Shown here: one piece after another, positions 23,747 to 32,747 of the stretch | How positions within the stretch are numbered: the stretch's first letter is position 1 | How the letters are laid out: every line of letters starts with the position of its first letter | Source: Acidobacteriota bacterium | Lineage (GTDB): Bacteria > Acidobacteriota > Vicinamibacteria > Vicinamibacterales > CAVVIG01 | Direction of reading: 5' to 3' | Length of the DNA stretch: 64,000 nucleotides | Assembly (NCBI GenBank): GCA_020850715.1 | Contig: JADZED010000080.1 | Location: forward strand, 256,524-320,523 | Program-made: the position numbers and the translations under genes | The notes under the pieces: model-generated | Databases searched by the model: none | What the model saw: only the letters and a program-made list of their open reading frames with translations | Told to the model about the DNA's origin: nothing

Positions 23747-26700
23747 ATGAACGCGACGACGCAACTCGGGATTCCCGGGTTCACCTACGCCGACCTTCAC
23801 GACACCGACCGGCTGGCGGCGCTGTACGAGCGGTTCTGTGAGGAAGTCGCCGCCGCCGACCCGGCGCTCTGGCGCGACTGGGACGCCTACCGGCAGGCGC
23901 CGGACGCGCCGGCGCCGATCGCCGTTTCCAGCCTCCTCGTCGCGATGGCGCCCCACGTCAGCGGCTTCATCGCCCGGCTGTTCCGGGTCGGGCCGGCCTC
24001 CGGCGCGCTCGCCTCGGCCACGCACGAGCAGGACGATCTGTTCCGCTTCAAGATCGATTTCGTCCGGCGCCGCGCGCTGCCGCTCGTCAAGGGCGGCGCC
24101 CGGGTGGCCGCCGCGCCAGGCGACGACGCGGTCGTCGCGAGGCTGCTGGGGGACGCCGGCGGCGCCGACCTGGAGCTCGCGGTGGCGCGGGCCGGATGCG
24201 CGCTGCTGGACGCCGAACGCGGACTTCCGCCCGCCGCCAGCCCCCAGCCAGCCGCCAGTCCTCACCGCCCCGCTTCCACACTCGAGCCCGCGGAGGTCGT
24301 CGCGCAGATCGACGCGCTCAAGCGCTGGTGCGCCGCGCGCCTCCACGACCCGGCGTACCGCCACTGGGTGATCTTCCGCTTCCCGGAGACGCTCGACTAC
24401 TGGCACCTGGTCGACGTCCAGCGCCCGCAGGCCGAGCGCCCGGAATCGATGATCGGCCCCGACCTCCGGCTGCGCCGGCGCGACGGCTTCGCGCTCACCG
24501 ACGGGCGCATGTCGGTGCGCGAGGTGCTCAGCGAGATCAACTACTGCGTGCTGTGCCACGAGCGCGACAAGGATTCGTGCTCGAAAGGGCTGCACGAGAA
24601 GGACGGCCGGACGGCGGTCAACCCGCTCGGCATCGAGCTGGGCGGCTGTCCGCTCGGCGAGAAGATCTCCGAGATGCACATGGTGCGCAAGCGGGGCGAC
24701 GCGATCGGCGGGCTCGCGCTCGTCGCGATCGACAACCCGATGTGCGCGGGCACCGGCCACCGCATCTGCAACGACTGCATGAAGGCCTGCATCTACCAGA
24801 AGCAGCAGCCGGTCGACATCCCGCAGGCGGAGACCGGCGTGCTCACCGACGTGCTGAAGATGCCGTGGGGCGTCGAGATCTACGGCCTCCTCACCCGCTG
24901 GAACCCGCTCAACGTCCGGCGTCCCCACGCGCTGCCGTACAACGGCAGGAACGTGCTGGTCGTCGGCCTGGGGCCGGCCGGCTACACGCTGTCCCACTAT
25001 CTGGTCAACGAAGGTTTCGGCGTGGTCGGTATCGACGGCCTGAAGATCGAACCGCTGCCCGCTGAACTGGTCGGCACCGACACCGAGGCGCCGCGGCCGA
25101 TCGAGAAGTGGGACGAGATCTACCGCGCGCTCGACGAGCGCGTGCTCGAAGGGTTCGGCGGCGTCTCGGAGTACGGCATCACCGTCCGCTGGGACAAGAA
25201 CTTCCTGACGCTGCTGCACCTCACGCTCTCGCGCCGCCGGCTGCTCCGGATGTACGGCGGCGTCAGGTTCGGCGGCACGCTGCCGCTCGACGACGCGTGG
25301 GCGTACGGGTTCGACCACGTGGCGATCGCCACCGGCGCGGGACGTCCGACCGTCATCGACATGAAGAACAACCTGATCCGCGGGGTCAGGAAGGCGAGCG
25401 ACTTCCTGATGGCGCTGCAGCTCACCGGCGCCTTCAAGCGCGAGGCGCTCGCCAACCTGCAGATGCGGCTGCCGGCCATCGTCATCGGCGGCGGCCTGAC
25501 CGCGATCGACACGGCCACCGAGCTGATGGCCTATTACCCGCTGCAGGTCGAGAAGACGCTCGTCCAATACGAGACGCTCGTCCGGGAGCTCGGCGAGGCG
25601 CGCGTGCGCGGCCTGTACGACGCCGAGGAGACCGAGCTGCTGGACCAGTACCTCGGGCACGGGCGCGAGGTGCGCGCCGAGCGCGCCCGCGCCGCGGCGG
25701 CGGGCGAGCCGCCGAACTTCGTCCCGCTCGTCCGCGCCTGGGGCGGCGTGACGATCGCGTACCGCAAGCGCATGGTCGATTCGCCCGCCTACCGGCTGAA
25801 CCACGAAGAGGTGATCAAGGCGCTCGAGGAAGGCATCACGTTCGCCGAGAACCTGAACCCGATCGAGGCCGTGCCCGACGCACGCGGCGCTCTTCGAGCC
25901 GTCATCTTCAATCGCGAGGGCAAGGACGCCGGGGCCGGCAGCCAGACCACGCTGCCCGCGCGGTCGCTGCTGGTCGCCGCGGGGACCAGCCCCAACGTCA
26001 CCTGCGAGAAGGAGAGGGGCGGCACCTTCCAGCTCGACGCCAGAAAGAAGTTCTTCCAGCCTCACGCCGCCTCGCCCAACGGCGACGGCCACTTCCACGT
26101 GGCGCCCGACGCGCGCGGCTTCTTCACCTCCTACGACGCCGGCGGCCGCCTGGTCACCTACTACGGCGACAACCACCCGCGCTATGCCGGCAACGTGGTG
26201 AAGGCGATGGCGTCGGCCAAGGACGGCTACCCGCACGTCGTGAAACTGTTCGCGAAGGAGCTCGCCGCGCTGGATCCGGCGGCGCAGCCCGAGCGCGACG
26301 CCCGCTGGGCGGCCTTCTCGCGTCGTCTCGACGAGGAACTGGTGGCGCACGTCGAGAAGGTGGTGCGCCTCACGCCGACGATCGTCGAGGTGATCGTGCG
26401 GGCGCCGGCGGCGGCGCGGCACTTCAGCCCCGGGCAGTTCTACCGCCTGCAGAACTTCGAGTCGACGGCGGCGCGATCGGGCACGACCCCGCTCCTGATG
26501 GAAGGGATTGCGCTGACCGGCGCGTGGGTCGACAAGGAGCGCGGCCTGCTGTCGCTCATCGCGCTGGAGCTCGGCGTCTCGAGCCGCCTCGTCGCCTATC
26601 TCCAGCCGGGCCAGCCGGTGGTCGTGATGGGGCCGACCGGCGCGCCCACCGAGATCCCGGAGGGCCAGAAGGTGCTGCTGCTCGGCGGCGGCCTCGGCAA

Positions 26701-27313
26701 CGCGGTCCTGTTCTCCATCGCCAGGGCGATGCGCGACGCGGGCAACACCGTCATCTACTTCGCCGGCTACAAGAAGGGGGAAGACCTCTTCAAGCGCGAA
26801 GAGATCGAGGCCGGCACCGACCAGGTCATCTGGAGCACCGACGTGGGGGCGCCGATCGCGCCCGGACGTCCGCAGGACGCCCACTTTCGCGGCAACATCG
26901 TCCAGGCGCTGCTCGCCTATCAGCGCGGCGAGCTGGGCCGCCAGGTCGCGCCGCTCGAGCAGATCGATCGCATCATCGCCATCGGGTCGGACCGCATGAT
27001 GGCGGCGGTGAAGGCGGCGCGGCACGGCGTGCTCGCGCCGTACCTGAAACCGGCGCACGTCAGCGTCGCGAGCATCAACTCGCCGATGCAGTGCATGATG
27101 AAGGAGGTCTGCGCGCAATGCCTGCAGAAGCACGTCGACCCGCAGACCGGGGCCGAGACGGTCATCTTCTCGTGCTTCAACCAGGATCAGGACATGGACC
27201 GCGTCGACTTCCCGAATCTCGCCGCGCGGCTGCGGCAGAACACCGTGCAGGAAAAGCTGGCCAGCCTCTGGCTCGATCACCTGCTCGCGGCCAGCGACCT
27301 GCCGCACATCTGA
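23747..27313 (+). CDS. Large FAD/NAD(P)- and iron-sulfur-dependent oxidoreductase (GltD-like core + FNR-like C-terminus)
   Basis: The 1188-residue protein has several modules. The helical N-terminal region (1-250) is unrecognised and includes a low-complexity Pro/Ala/Ser linker (161-178). A Cys-rich segment (Cys267, 270, 278, 301, 333, 341, 344, 348) probably binds two iron-sulfur clusters. The FAD/NAD core is GltD-like, with [10 protein letters not shown] (405-414) and a second dinucleotide site, [12 protein letters not shown] (581-592). A ferredoxin-reductase-like domain spans about 867-1110, followed by a PyrK-type Fe-S motif (Cys1116, 1122, 1125, 1143). It should pass electrons between NAD(P)H, flavins and an unknown partner. 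ATG 23747 is chosen because upstream codons are the complement of thiS. Confidence 0.8.
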   Translation: MNATTQLGIPGFTYADLHDTDRLAALYERFCEEVAAADPALWRDWDAYRQAPDAPAPIAVSSLLVAMAPHVSGFIARLFRVGPASGALASATHEQDDLFRFKIDFVRRRALPLVKGGARVAAAPGDDAVVARLLGDAGGADLELAVARAGCALLDAERGLPPAASPQPAASPHRPASTLEPAEVVAQIDALKRWCAARLHDPAYRHWVIFRFPETLDYWHLVDVQRPQAERPESMIGPDLRLRRRDGFALTDGRMSVREVLSEINYCVLCHERDKDSCSKGLHEKDGRTAVNPLGIELGGCPLGEKISEMHMVRKRGDAIGGLALVAIDNPMCAGTGHRICNDCMKACIYQKQQPVDIPQAETGVLTDVLKMPWGVEIYGLLTRWNPLNVRRPHALPYNGRNVLVVGLGPAGYTLSHYLVNEGFGVVGIDGLKIEPLPAELVGTDTEAPRPIEKWDEIYRALDERVLEGFGGVSEYGITVRWDKNFLTLLHLTLSRRRLLRMYGGVRFGGTLPLDDAWAYGFDHVAIATGAGRPTVIDMKNNLIRGVRKASDFLMALQLTGAFKREALANLQMRLPAIVIGGGLTAIDTATELMAYYPLQVEKTLVQYETLVRELGEARVRGLYDAEETELLDQYLGHGREVRAERARAAAAGEPPNFVPLVRAWGGVTIAYRKRMVDSPAYRLNHEEVIKALEEGITFAENLNPIEAVPDARGALRAVIFNREGKDAGAGSQTTLPARSLLVAAGTSPNVTCEKERGGTFQLDARKKFFQPHAASPNGDGHFHVAPDARGFFTSYDAGGRLVTYYGDNHPRYAGNVVKAMASAKDGYPHVVKLFAKELAALDPAAQPERDARWAAFSRRLDEELVAHVEKVVRLTPTIVEVIVRAPAAARHFSPGQFYRLQNFESTAARSGTTPLLMEGIALTGAWVDKERGLLSLIALELGVSSRLVAYLQPGQPVVVMGPTGAPTEIPEGQKVLLLGGGLGNAVLFSIARAMRDAGNTVIYFAGYKKGEDLFKREEIEAGTDQVIWSTDVGAPIAPGRPQDAHFRGNIVQALLAYQRGELGRQVAPLEQIDRIIAIGSDRMMAAVKAARHGVLAPYLKPAHVSVASINSPMQCMMKEVCAQCLQKHVDPQTGAETVIFSCFNQDQDMDRVDFPNLAARLRQNTVQEKLASLWLDHLLAASDLPHI

Positions 27314-27324
27314 GATCGCCCCGC

Positions 27325-27354
27325 CGCCTGAGCGGCCCGGCGGCCGCTCAGGCG
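27325..27354. terminator. Bidirectional terminator, perfect 13-bp inverted repeat
   Basis: Arms 27325-27337 and 27342-27354 are exact complements around a CGGC loop. The site lies between the convergent oxidoreductase and 66-residue protein genes, and the right arm includes the latter's stop codon. No T-run follows. Confidence 0.75.
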
Positions 27355-27548
27355 ACGCGCCAGCCGTCGCTCCTGAGCAAGTTCATCAGCTGTACCGAGC
27401 GCTCGATCAGCGCCGCCGGCTCGTCGACTTCCTCGATCGACTCGGATCCGTCCGGGCGGGTGATGACGACGCGGTACTTGCCGTCGGCCCGGTCGCGGGT
27501 GATCTCGTAGCGGAGCTTTTCGCCGTCCTTGTCGAAGAACCAGATCAT
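27348..27548 (-). CDS. Small conserved-looking hypothetical protein (66 aa)
   Basis: This 66-residue protein reads as a compact folded domain: it starts MIWFFDKDGEKLRYEI, continues with KYRVVITRPDGSESIEEVDEP and ends in a helix with LMNLLRSDGWRVA. The alternating beta pattern then a helix is unlike a chance frame in GC-rich DNA. It has no signal peptide or cysteines. I do not know a function. It is a single gene between convergent and co-directional neighbours. A -10-like TATTCT (27559-27564) lies 10 bases before the ATG. The stop codon is inside the terminator repeat. Confidence 0.65.
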   Translation of the reverse strand: MIWFFDKDGEKLRYEITRDRADGKYRVVITRPDGSESIEEVDEPAALIERSVQLMNLLRSDGWRVA

Positions 27549-27707
27549 GCGGGCGGCCAGAATACCTCACGCCCGCCGCGGGAAATGAGAGTCATTTCGT
27601 GAACCGTGCACGCGGGGCGTCGCTGATGTTCGTTCGCTGACGCTGGTGTCAGGGTGGATGGCCGAATGCGGGGGTTCGAGTCCGGGGATGCGGGGGGCCG
27701 GCGGCGC

Positions 27708-28718
27708 CTACAGTTCCGCCGCGCGCACGGCGGCGCCGAGCAGGCCCGCGTGCGCGTTGAGGATCACCGAGACGGGCATCGCCCGCAGGAGCGCCTCCAT
27801 CGGCGGTTTCGCGTTGAACGCGCGGATGAACGGGCCGGAGGCGAGCGCGGTCCGGATCTTCGGTGCGATGCCGCCGCCGACATAGACGCCGCCGGTCGCG
27901 ACGGCCCGCAGCGCGAGGTTGCCGGCCTCCGCGCCATAGGCCTCCACGAACATCTCGAGCGCACCCGCGCAGCCGGCGCACCGGCGCGCCAGGCCGGCGG
28001 CCGAGATCGCCGCCGGCGCGCCGGGCGCCCCCAGGTCGATGGCCGCCTCGCACGGGGCCTGGTGGGCGACTTTGTGCAGGTTCACGAAGCCGCGGCCCGA
28101 CAGCACATCCTCGACCGACGCCCGCCCGTGCGCCGCGGTCAGCGCCCGCACCAGTTGGAACTCGCGTTCGCCGCGCGCCGCGAAGTCGGCGTGTCCGCCC
28201 TCGGACGGCGAGGCCACGTAACGGCCGTCCGCGCGGTGGAGGAGCGCCTCGCCCAGGCCGGTGCCGGCCGCGATCAGCGCGATGGTGCCTCCGTCGACCG
28301 GCCGTCCGGCCTGCAGCACCTGCAGATCGTCCGGCTCGAGCACCGGCACCGCCGCCGCCATCGCCTGCAGGTCGTTCAGCAGCGCGACGCGCGGCAGGTC
28401 GAACGCCCGCGCGATCTCGCGGGCGTCGACGCGCCAGGGCACGTTGGTCAGGTCGGCCACGTCGCCGGCCACGGGCCCCGCCAGGCCGAAGCAGGCGCGA
28501 TCGGGCCGGCGGCCGCCGATCGCCTCCAGCCGCAGGAACGCGGCAATCATCGCGGGCAGGTCGGCGAAGTCGCGCGTGCCGCACTCATGGACGACGATCG
28601 AGCGCAGGCGTGGCGGCGAGGCGGACGCGCGATCGCCGCGCGCCGCATCGGAAGGCGGCGCGGACTCGAACAGGCCGAGCAGCGTCTTGGTTCCGCCGAT
28701 ATCGCCGGCTAGCAGCAT
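27708..28718 (-). CDS. glk: Glucokinase (Glk family)
   Basis: The product is a 336-residue ATP-dependent hexokinase of the bacterial Glk type (PF02685), not ROK. LLAGDIGGTKT (2-12) is the phosphate-binding loop. Asn115-Asp116 in ALLNDLQAMA gives the catalytic Asp. AGTGLGEALL (151-160) is the adenosine-side glycine loop and EGGHADFA (173-180) the sugar-binding segment. It makes glucose 6-phosphate, feeding glycolysis and nucleotide-sugar synthesis. ATG 28718 is chosen since the Glk fold begins right there; the open frame upstream is unlike the family. It is divergent from the BRCT gene. Confidence 0.9.
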   Translation of the reverse strand: MLLAGDIGGTKTLLGLFESAPPSDAARGDRASASPPRLRSIVVHECGTRDFADLPAMIAAFLRLEAIGGRRPDRACFGLAGPVAGDVADLTNVPWRVDAREIARAFDLPRVALLNDLQAMAAAVPVLEPDDLQVLQAGRPVDGGTIALIAAGTGLGEALLHRADGRYVASPSEGGHADFAARGEREFQLVRALTAAHGRASVEDVLSGRGFVNLHKVAHQAPCEAAIDLGAPGAPAAISAAGLARRCAGCAGALEMFVEAYGAEAGNLALRAVATGGVYVGGGIAPKIRTALASGPFIRAFNAKPPMEALLRAMPVSVILNAHAGLLGAAVRAAEL

Positions 28719-28730
28719 GGCAGTTCGGGC

Positions 28731-28759
28731 TTGACTTCGTCCCGATTGTCCTTCATCTT
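28731..28759 (+). promoter_or_regulatory. Possible -35/-10 promoter for the BRCT-TPR gene
   Basis: TTGACT (28731-28736), a 17-base spacer and CATCTT (28754-28759). The -35 is good, the -10 weak. Unlike the leaderless genes, the downstream start (28801) has a clear GGAGG. Confidence 0.3.
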
Positions 28760-28800
28760 GATGCCGTTTTCCCCCTGCGCTCGCACGGAGTGGAGGCCGA

Positions 28801-29910
28801 TTGCCCGCACCTTCATCAGACCTTCCCCACCCTCGATCGCTCGCCGGACACCTGGTCGTCTTCACCGGAAAGCTGGGCACGCTCGGCCGCAGGGACGCGC
28901 GGGCGCTCGCCGTGCGGCTGGGCGCAGAGACGGCCGACGAGGTCACATCGAAGACGACGCTGTTGGTGGTGGGCGTCGAGGGGCTGGCCGCACGGGACAA
29001 GAGCCACAAGCTCAGGCGCGCGGAGGAACTGAACGCGCAGGGCGCGGCCATCGCGATCGTCAGCGAATCGGAGTTCTGCCGCCTGACGGGCCAACCGACG
29101 CCCGAGGCGCTGCGCCGGCAGTTTCACGCGATGCGCGACCTGCTCGCGCGGTACCGCGCGCTGCGCGAGGATCACCTGCGGTACCTGATCAAGTGCGGGA
29201 TCGTCCGGGCCGCGCACCGCACCAACGCCGACATCTTCTTCTCCTTCCCGGAGGTCGCGGCCGTCCGCGAGGCGAACGCCGCGCTCGAGCAGGGCGCGAC
29301 GTTCCGCGCCGTGGTCCGCGCCCTCAGCGCTGCGCGCGAGGGGCAGCTCACGCTCGACTTCCGCCTCGACGCCGCGCCCGCCAAGCTGATCGAGCTGCGC
29401 CGGCCCTCGCGCCCGGCGCCCGGGGGCGCGCCGGCGGCGGCGCTGCGCGACACTGCGGCGGCCGAGGCCTGCTTTCGCGCGGCATCGGCGCTCGACGATG
29501 GAGACCTCGCGCAGCTGGAGGAGGCGGCGGCGCACTATCGCAAGGCGCTGGAGCACGATCCGTATCTGGTTGCGGCCCTCATCAATCTGGCCAACATCCA
29601 TTACAGCCGCGACGAACTGGCCGAGGCGCAGGCGCTGTACGAGCGTGCGATTGGGCTCGAACCGGAGTTCTTCGAGGCCCATTTCAACCTCGGCAACATC
29701 TACCACGACCTCGGCAGCTTCGCCGAGGCGCAGGCGTGCTATCGCGAGGCGCTGCGGCTGAACCCGTTCTACGCCGATGCACACTTCTATCTGGCGATCA
29801 CCTTCGAGAAGCTGGGACAGTCGCAGGAGGCGCGGCCGCACTGGCGCGCCTACCAGCAGCTCGCGCCGCAGGGCGAGTGGGTCGCGCTGGCGAGGGAGTT
29901 CTCAGAATGA
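28801..29910 (+). CDS. BRCT domain + MerR-like helix-turn-helix + TPR protein
   Basis: This 369-residue protein has three recognisable parts. Residues 13-97 form a BRCT domain like that of NAD-dependent DNA ligase: LAGHLVVFTGKLGTLGRRDA, then TSKTTLLVVG. Residues about 123-187 (HLRYLIKCGIVRAAHRT, FSFPEVAAVREA, FRAVVRAL) look like a MerR-type winged-helix DNA-recognition domain. About 219-355 hold three or four TPR repeats (LINLANIHYSRDELAEAQAL, HFNLGNIYHDLGSFAEAQAC). It has no enzymatic domain or signal peptide, so it is probably a cytoplasmic adaptor or regulator linking a protein scaffold to DNA. TTG 28801 follows GGAGG. Its last 9 bases overlap the convergent gene. Confidence 0.8.
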   Translation: MPAPSSDLPHPRSLAGHLVVFTGKLGTLGRRDARALAVRLGAETADEVTSKTTLLVVGVEGLAARDKSHKLRRAEELNAQGAAIAIVSESEFCRLTGQPTPEALRRQFHAMRDLLARYRALREDHLRYLIKCGIVRAAHRTNADIFFSFPEVAAVREANAALEQGATFRAVVRALSAAREGQLTLDFRLDAAPAKLIELRRPSRPAPGGAPAAALRDTAAAEACFRAASALDDGDLAQLEEAAAHYRKALEHDPYLVAALINLANIHYSRDELAEAQALYERAIGLEPEFFEAHFNLGNIYHDLGSFAEAQACYREALRLNPFYADAHFYLAITFEKLGQSQEARPHWRAYQQLAPQGEWVALAREFSE

Positions 29911-30186
29911 TCGCTTCTTCGGCGTGCGGCGCAGCTTGAAGAACTTGCAGTCCGGGCACCATGCCTCGGGATCGAACCCGGTCGTGCCCGCCAGCGGCAG
30001 CACGTCGCGGTGCCCGCAGCACTCGGGGCCCTCTTCCGGGGGGCGCCGCCACCGGCACGACTTGAACCTGGCGACCGCCGCAGAGAGCGGCGCCGGCACG
30101 GCCGGGCTGCGCGGATCGGCGGGAGGCGTGCCCGGCATCGGGGACGTCGATGGAACCGGGTACTGATCGGCCATCAGATCCTTCAT
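29902..30186 (-). CDS. Small Cys-rich hypothetical protein, translationally coupled to the DEAD-box helicase
   Basis: This 94-residue protein has a Pro-rich N-terminus and a C-terminal cluster of Cys/His: SCRWRRPPEEGPECCGHRD and later WCPDCKFFKLRRTPKKR, suggesting a zinc-binding knuckle with a basic tail that could bind RNA. The ATG at 30186 shares four bases (ATGA) with the helicase stop, so expression is linked to infA and the helicase. A second Met at 30174 is possible. Its 3' end overlaps the convergent BRCT-TPR gene by 9 bases. I recognise no family. Confidence 0.6.
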   Translation of the reverse strand: MKDLMADQYPVPSTSPMPGTPPADPRSPAVPAPLSAAVARFKSCRWRRPPEEGPECCGHRDVLPLAGTTGFDPEAWCPDCKFFKLRRTPKKRSF

Positions 30187-31448
30187 TCTAGACGAACGCC
30201 AACCGACATTTCCAGGTGCGCCAGTTCCTGTCGCTCGCCGGGTGCGACGAGCGTGATCGCCTGGCCGGCCTGCTCGGCGCGGCCCGTGCGGCCGACGCGG
30301 TGCACGTAGGTGTCGGGCGAATCGGGCAGCTCGTAGTTGATCACGGTGTGAATGCCGTCGATGTCGAGCCCGCGCGCCGCGATGTCGGTCGCCACGAGCA
30401 CGCGGTAGCGTCCGCCGCGGAAGCCCTCGACCGCGTGCCGCCGCTGCTCCATCGTGCGATCCGCGTGGAGCGCGACGCACCGGAGGCCGGCGGCCGCGAG
30501 CCGCCGCGCGAGCCGATCGGCGCCGATCTTGGTGCGCGAGAAGATCAGCACGGGACCGCCCGGGCTCTTGAGATGCTCGATCAGCCAGTCGACCTTCTGG
30601 TTCTCCGGCAGGAACTGCGCGCGATGGGCGATCGACTTCGCCGGTGCGCTGCGCTGGCCGATCTGCACGTACTTCGCGTCACGCACGATCTCCAGCGCAT
30701 CGCGGACGACTTCGTCGGGCATGGTCGCCGAGAACAGCAGCGTCTGGCGCTCGGCGGGCAGCGCCGAGATGATCCGCTTCACGTCGGGCCAGAACCCCAT
30801 GTCCATCATCCGATCGGCTTCGTCGAGCACGAGCAGATCGACGGCGCCGAGGTCGGCGTTCTGCTGCCGCATGTGGTCCATCAGCCGGCCCGGCGTGGCG
30901 ACGACGATGTCGACCCCCGCCTTGAGGGCGCGCTCCTGCATGCCCATCTCGACGCCGCCGTACACGGCCGCGCTGGTGACCGTGGTGTGGTACGAGAGCC
31001 CGTGGATCTCGTCCTCGATCTGGACGGCCAGTTCGCGCGTGGGCGCGAGCACGAGCTCGCGGCTGCGGGGCGCGGCGACCTGCCCGTGGTCGCGCGGCAC
31101 GGTCAGCAGCCGCTGCAGCATGGGCACCACGAAGGCGGCCGTCTTGCCGCTGCCGGTCTCGGCGCACGCGATGAGGTCGTCGCCCTGGAGGGCGAGTGGA
31201 ATCACGGCGCTCTGAATCGGTCGCGTCTCGGCGAATCCGAGATCGCGGATGCCTTCGAGGAGCCGCGGGTCGAGCTTCAGCGAGGCGAACGCGGCCGGCG
31301 TCGTGTCGCACGGCACCGGCTGGAGGAGCGGGGCGGCGGAGGCGGTGGCGCGGCGGAGCGGCGGGCGTCCGCCGCTCCGCGAGTGGGCGCCGCGTGAACG
31401 GCCCCGTCCCGGCCTGCCCGAACGTCGTCTGGTTGTATTTGAGTTCAA
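30183..31448 (-). CDS. DEAD-box ATP-dependent RNA helicase (RhlE-like)
   Basis: This is a 421-residue cytoplasmic RNA helicase. A basic Arg/Gly-rich N-terminus (1-35) is followed by the Q motif GFAETRPIQ (71-79), Walker A AETGSGKT (96-103), DEAD in LVLDEADRMMDMGF, SAT in LLFSATMPDEVV, and the C-terminal helicase motifs with VATDIAARGLDIDGI and HRVGRTGRAEQ. It lacks the long C-terminal extension of RhlB/DeaD. The start is TTG 31448, 12 bases after the infA stop; no ATG precedes the Q motif in this frame. It likely unwinds structured RNA during ribosome assembly or translation, fitting its operon with IF-1. Confidence 0.9.
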   Translation of the reverse strand: MNSNTTRRRSGRPGRGRSRGAHSRSGGRPPLRRATASAAPLLQPVPCDTTPAAFASLKLDPRLLEGIRDLGFAETRPIQSAVIPLALQGDDLIACAETGSGKTAAFVVPMLQRLLTVPRDHGQVAAPRSRELVLAPTRELAVQIEDEIHGLSYHTTVTSAAVYGGVEMGMQERALKAGVDIVVATPGRLMDHMRQQNADLGAVDLLVLDEADRMMDMGFWPDVKRIISALPAERQTLLFSATMPDEVVRDALEIVRDAKYVQIGQRSAPAKSIAHRAQFLPENQKVDWLIEHLKSPGGPVLIFSRTKIGADRLARRLAAAGLRCVALHADRTMEQRRHAVEGFRGGRYRVLVATDIAARGLDIDGIHTVINYELPDSPDTYVHRVGRTGRAEQAGQAITLVAPGERQELAHLEMSVGVRLE

Positions 31449-31460
31449 ACTGTTCTGCGG

Positions 31461-31679
31461 CTAGCGGGCCCGGAACGTGATGATGCCGCGCACCGGATCG
31501 TACGGCGAGACGCCGACGGTGACCCGGTCGCCGGGCACCACCTTGATGCGGAAGCGGCGCATGCGGCCGCTGAGCTGGGCCAGCACTTCATGGCCGGCGT
31601 CGCACTGCACACGGTAGAGGCCCCCGCTGTGGACAGCCACCACGGTGCCCTGCATGTCGATGAGGTCGTCCTTGCTCAA
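31461..31679 (-). CDS. infA: Translation initiation factor IF-1
   Basis: The product is a 72-residue OB-fold protein that binds the 30S A site during initiation. SKDDLIDMQGTVVAVHSGGLYRV, LSGRMRRFRIKVVPGDRV and the GIITFRAR end are classical IF-1. The start codon is TTG (31679): an in-frame TAG lies two codons upstream, and the next ATG would remove the first eight residues. AAAGGA lies about 10 bases upstream and CACAAT, a possible -10, further back. A rare start for an initiation factor could be regulatory. It heads an operon with the DEAD-box helicase and a small Cys-rich protein. Confidence 0.92.
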   Translation of the reverse strand: MSKDDLIDMQGTVVAVHSGGLYRVQCDAGHEVLAQLSGRMRRFRIKVVPGDRVTVGVSPYDPVRGIITFRAR

Positions 31680-31733
31680 TCGCTAGCGATCCTTTCCAGA
31701 CAACAATTGTGCCACAGATGGCCCTTCTTCCGC

Positions 31734-32738
31734 TCACCACATGATCCGGCGGTCCCACAGCAGGATGCCGAGCGCCAGCGTGAAGGGGACGAGCAGCACC
31801 CAGCTCATGTCGCGGCTGCCGACGACGATCGAGGCCTCGGCCGCCGTCTGCTCCTCGCGCGGCGCGAGCGTCGAGCGCAGGTACTCGATCAGATCGGCGA
31901 CGTCGCCCTGCGGGAAATAGCGGCCGCCCGTGCGTTCGGCCGCCCGGCGCAGCGTGTCCTCCCGCAGGGCCGTCACCACCTGCGTGCCGTCGGGCAGCGT
32001 CTCGTACTTCTCGGTCACGTTGCCGCTGGCGTCGACGACGTTGATCCGCTGTCCGCGGGGGTCGCCGATGCCGACGGCGTCGATGGCCAGGCCGGCCGCG
32101 TTCACCAGCTCGACCGCCTTGCCGAAGAGATCCTCCTGCGCCCGGGTGATGTTGCCGTCGGCGAGCAGGACGACCTGCGTCACCTTCGCCCAGAGCGGGT
32201 CCTCGTGTTTGTGGCGCGCGGCCAGCGCGAGCGCGCCCGGAAGGTTCGAGCCCGCGCGCGGGATCACGCCGACAAACAGGCCGTTCTTCACGACGTCGTC
32301 CAGGTAGGCGGCGTCGTTGCTGAAGGAGGAGAGGGAGAAGGGCAGCGCGGCGTAGGCGGCGATCGCGAAGCGCCCCTCCGGCACGTCCTGGATGACGCGG
32401 CCGATGATGCCGCGCGCCAGCTCCAGATTGGTCGGCTGGCTGGACGACGAGCGCGCCATCATGCTCCGCGAGACGTCCACCAGGAAGACGTAATCGCCGC
32501 GCGGCGCCTGTCCGCCCGATGCGCGCAGCGTGAGCTGCGGCTGGGCGGCGATGCCGATCAGGCACACGAGCATCACCGTCAGCAGCGCGGCGTAGACGGT
32601 GTAGGTGGTCCGCGCGTCGCCGCCCTCCCTGAGCAGCGCGAGGAAACGGGCGTTCCGGCGGTACGCCCACCGCAGCAGCAGCAGGAGCGCCGGGACGAGC
32701 AGCAGCAGTTGGAGCGCCGCGGGGTTGGCCAGCCGCAT
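31734..32738 (-). CDS. VWA-domain membrane protein (BatB-like)
   Basis: This is a 334-residue protein with two N-terminal helices (8-25, 48-66), a periplasmic-type von Willebrand A domain carrying the metal-ion site DVSRSMM (88-94), and a final hydrophobic helix (about 312-330). It is the last gene of a MoxR-DUF58-VWA operon known as the Bat/Aerotolerance-like cluster. In other bacteria such clusters aid envelope stress tolerance or chaperone metal-enzyme assembly. The distance to the preceding TPR gene is 9 bases. The metal-site Asp, Ser and Ser are intact, so ligand binding is expected. Confidence 0.82.
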   Translation of the reverse strand: MRLANPAALQLLLLVPALLLLLRWAYRRNARFLALLREGGDARTTYTVYAALLTVMLVCLIGIAAQPQLTLRASGGQAPRGDYVFLVDVSRSMMARSSSSQPTNLELARGIIGRVIQDVPEGRFAIAAYAALPFSLSSFSNDAAYLDDVVKNGLFVGVIPRAGSNLPGALALAARHKHEDPLWAKVTQVVLLADGNITRAQEDLFGKAVELVNAAGLAIDAVGIGDPRGQRINVVDASGNVTEKYETLPDGTQVVTALREDTLRRAAERTGGRYFPQGDVADLIEYLRSTLAPREEQTAAEASIVVGSRDMSWVLLVPFTLALGILLWDRRIMW

Positions 32739-32747
32739 GGATCGCGC

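Noticed and set aside
23681-27307. Very long minus-strand open frame opposite the oxidoreductase gene
   Set aside because: It is the complement of a real gene with strong GC bias at third positions. Its translation is full of Arg/His/Asp runs and lacks domain motifs. Only the final 68 codons, beyond the real gene, are ThiS.
27640-27695. tRNA-like fragment (GATGGCCGAATGC followed by GGGTTCGAGTCC)
   Set aside because: The D-arm and T-loop look tempting, but the T-stem does not pair properly, there is no room for an anticodon arm between them, and no acceptor stem closes. Likely chance in GC-rich DNA.
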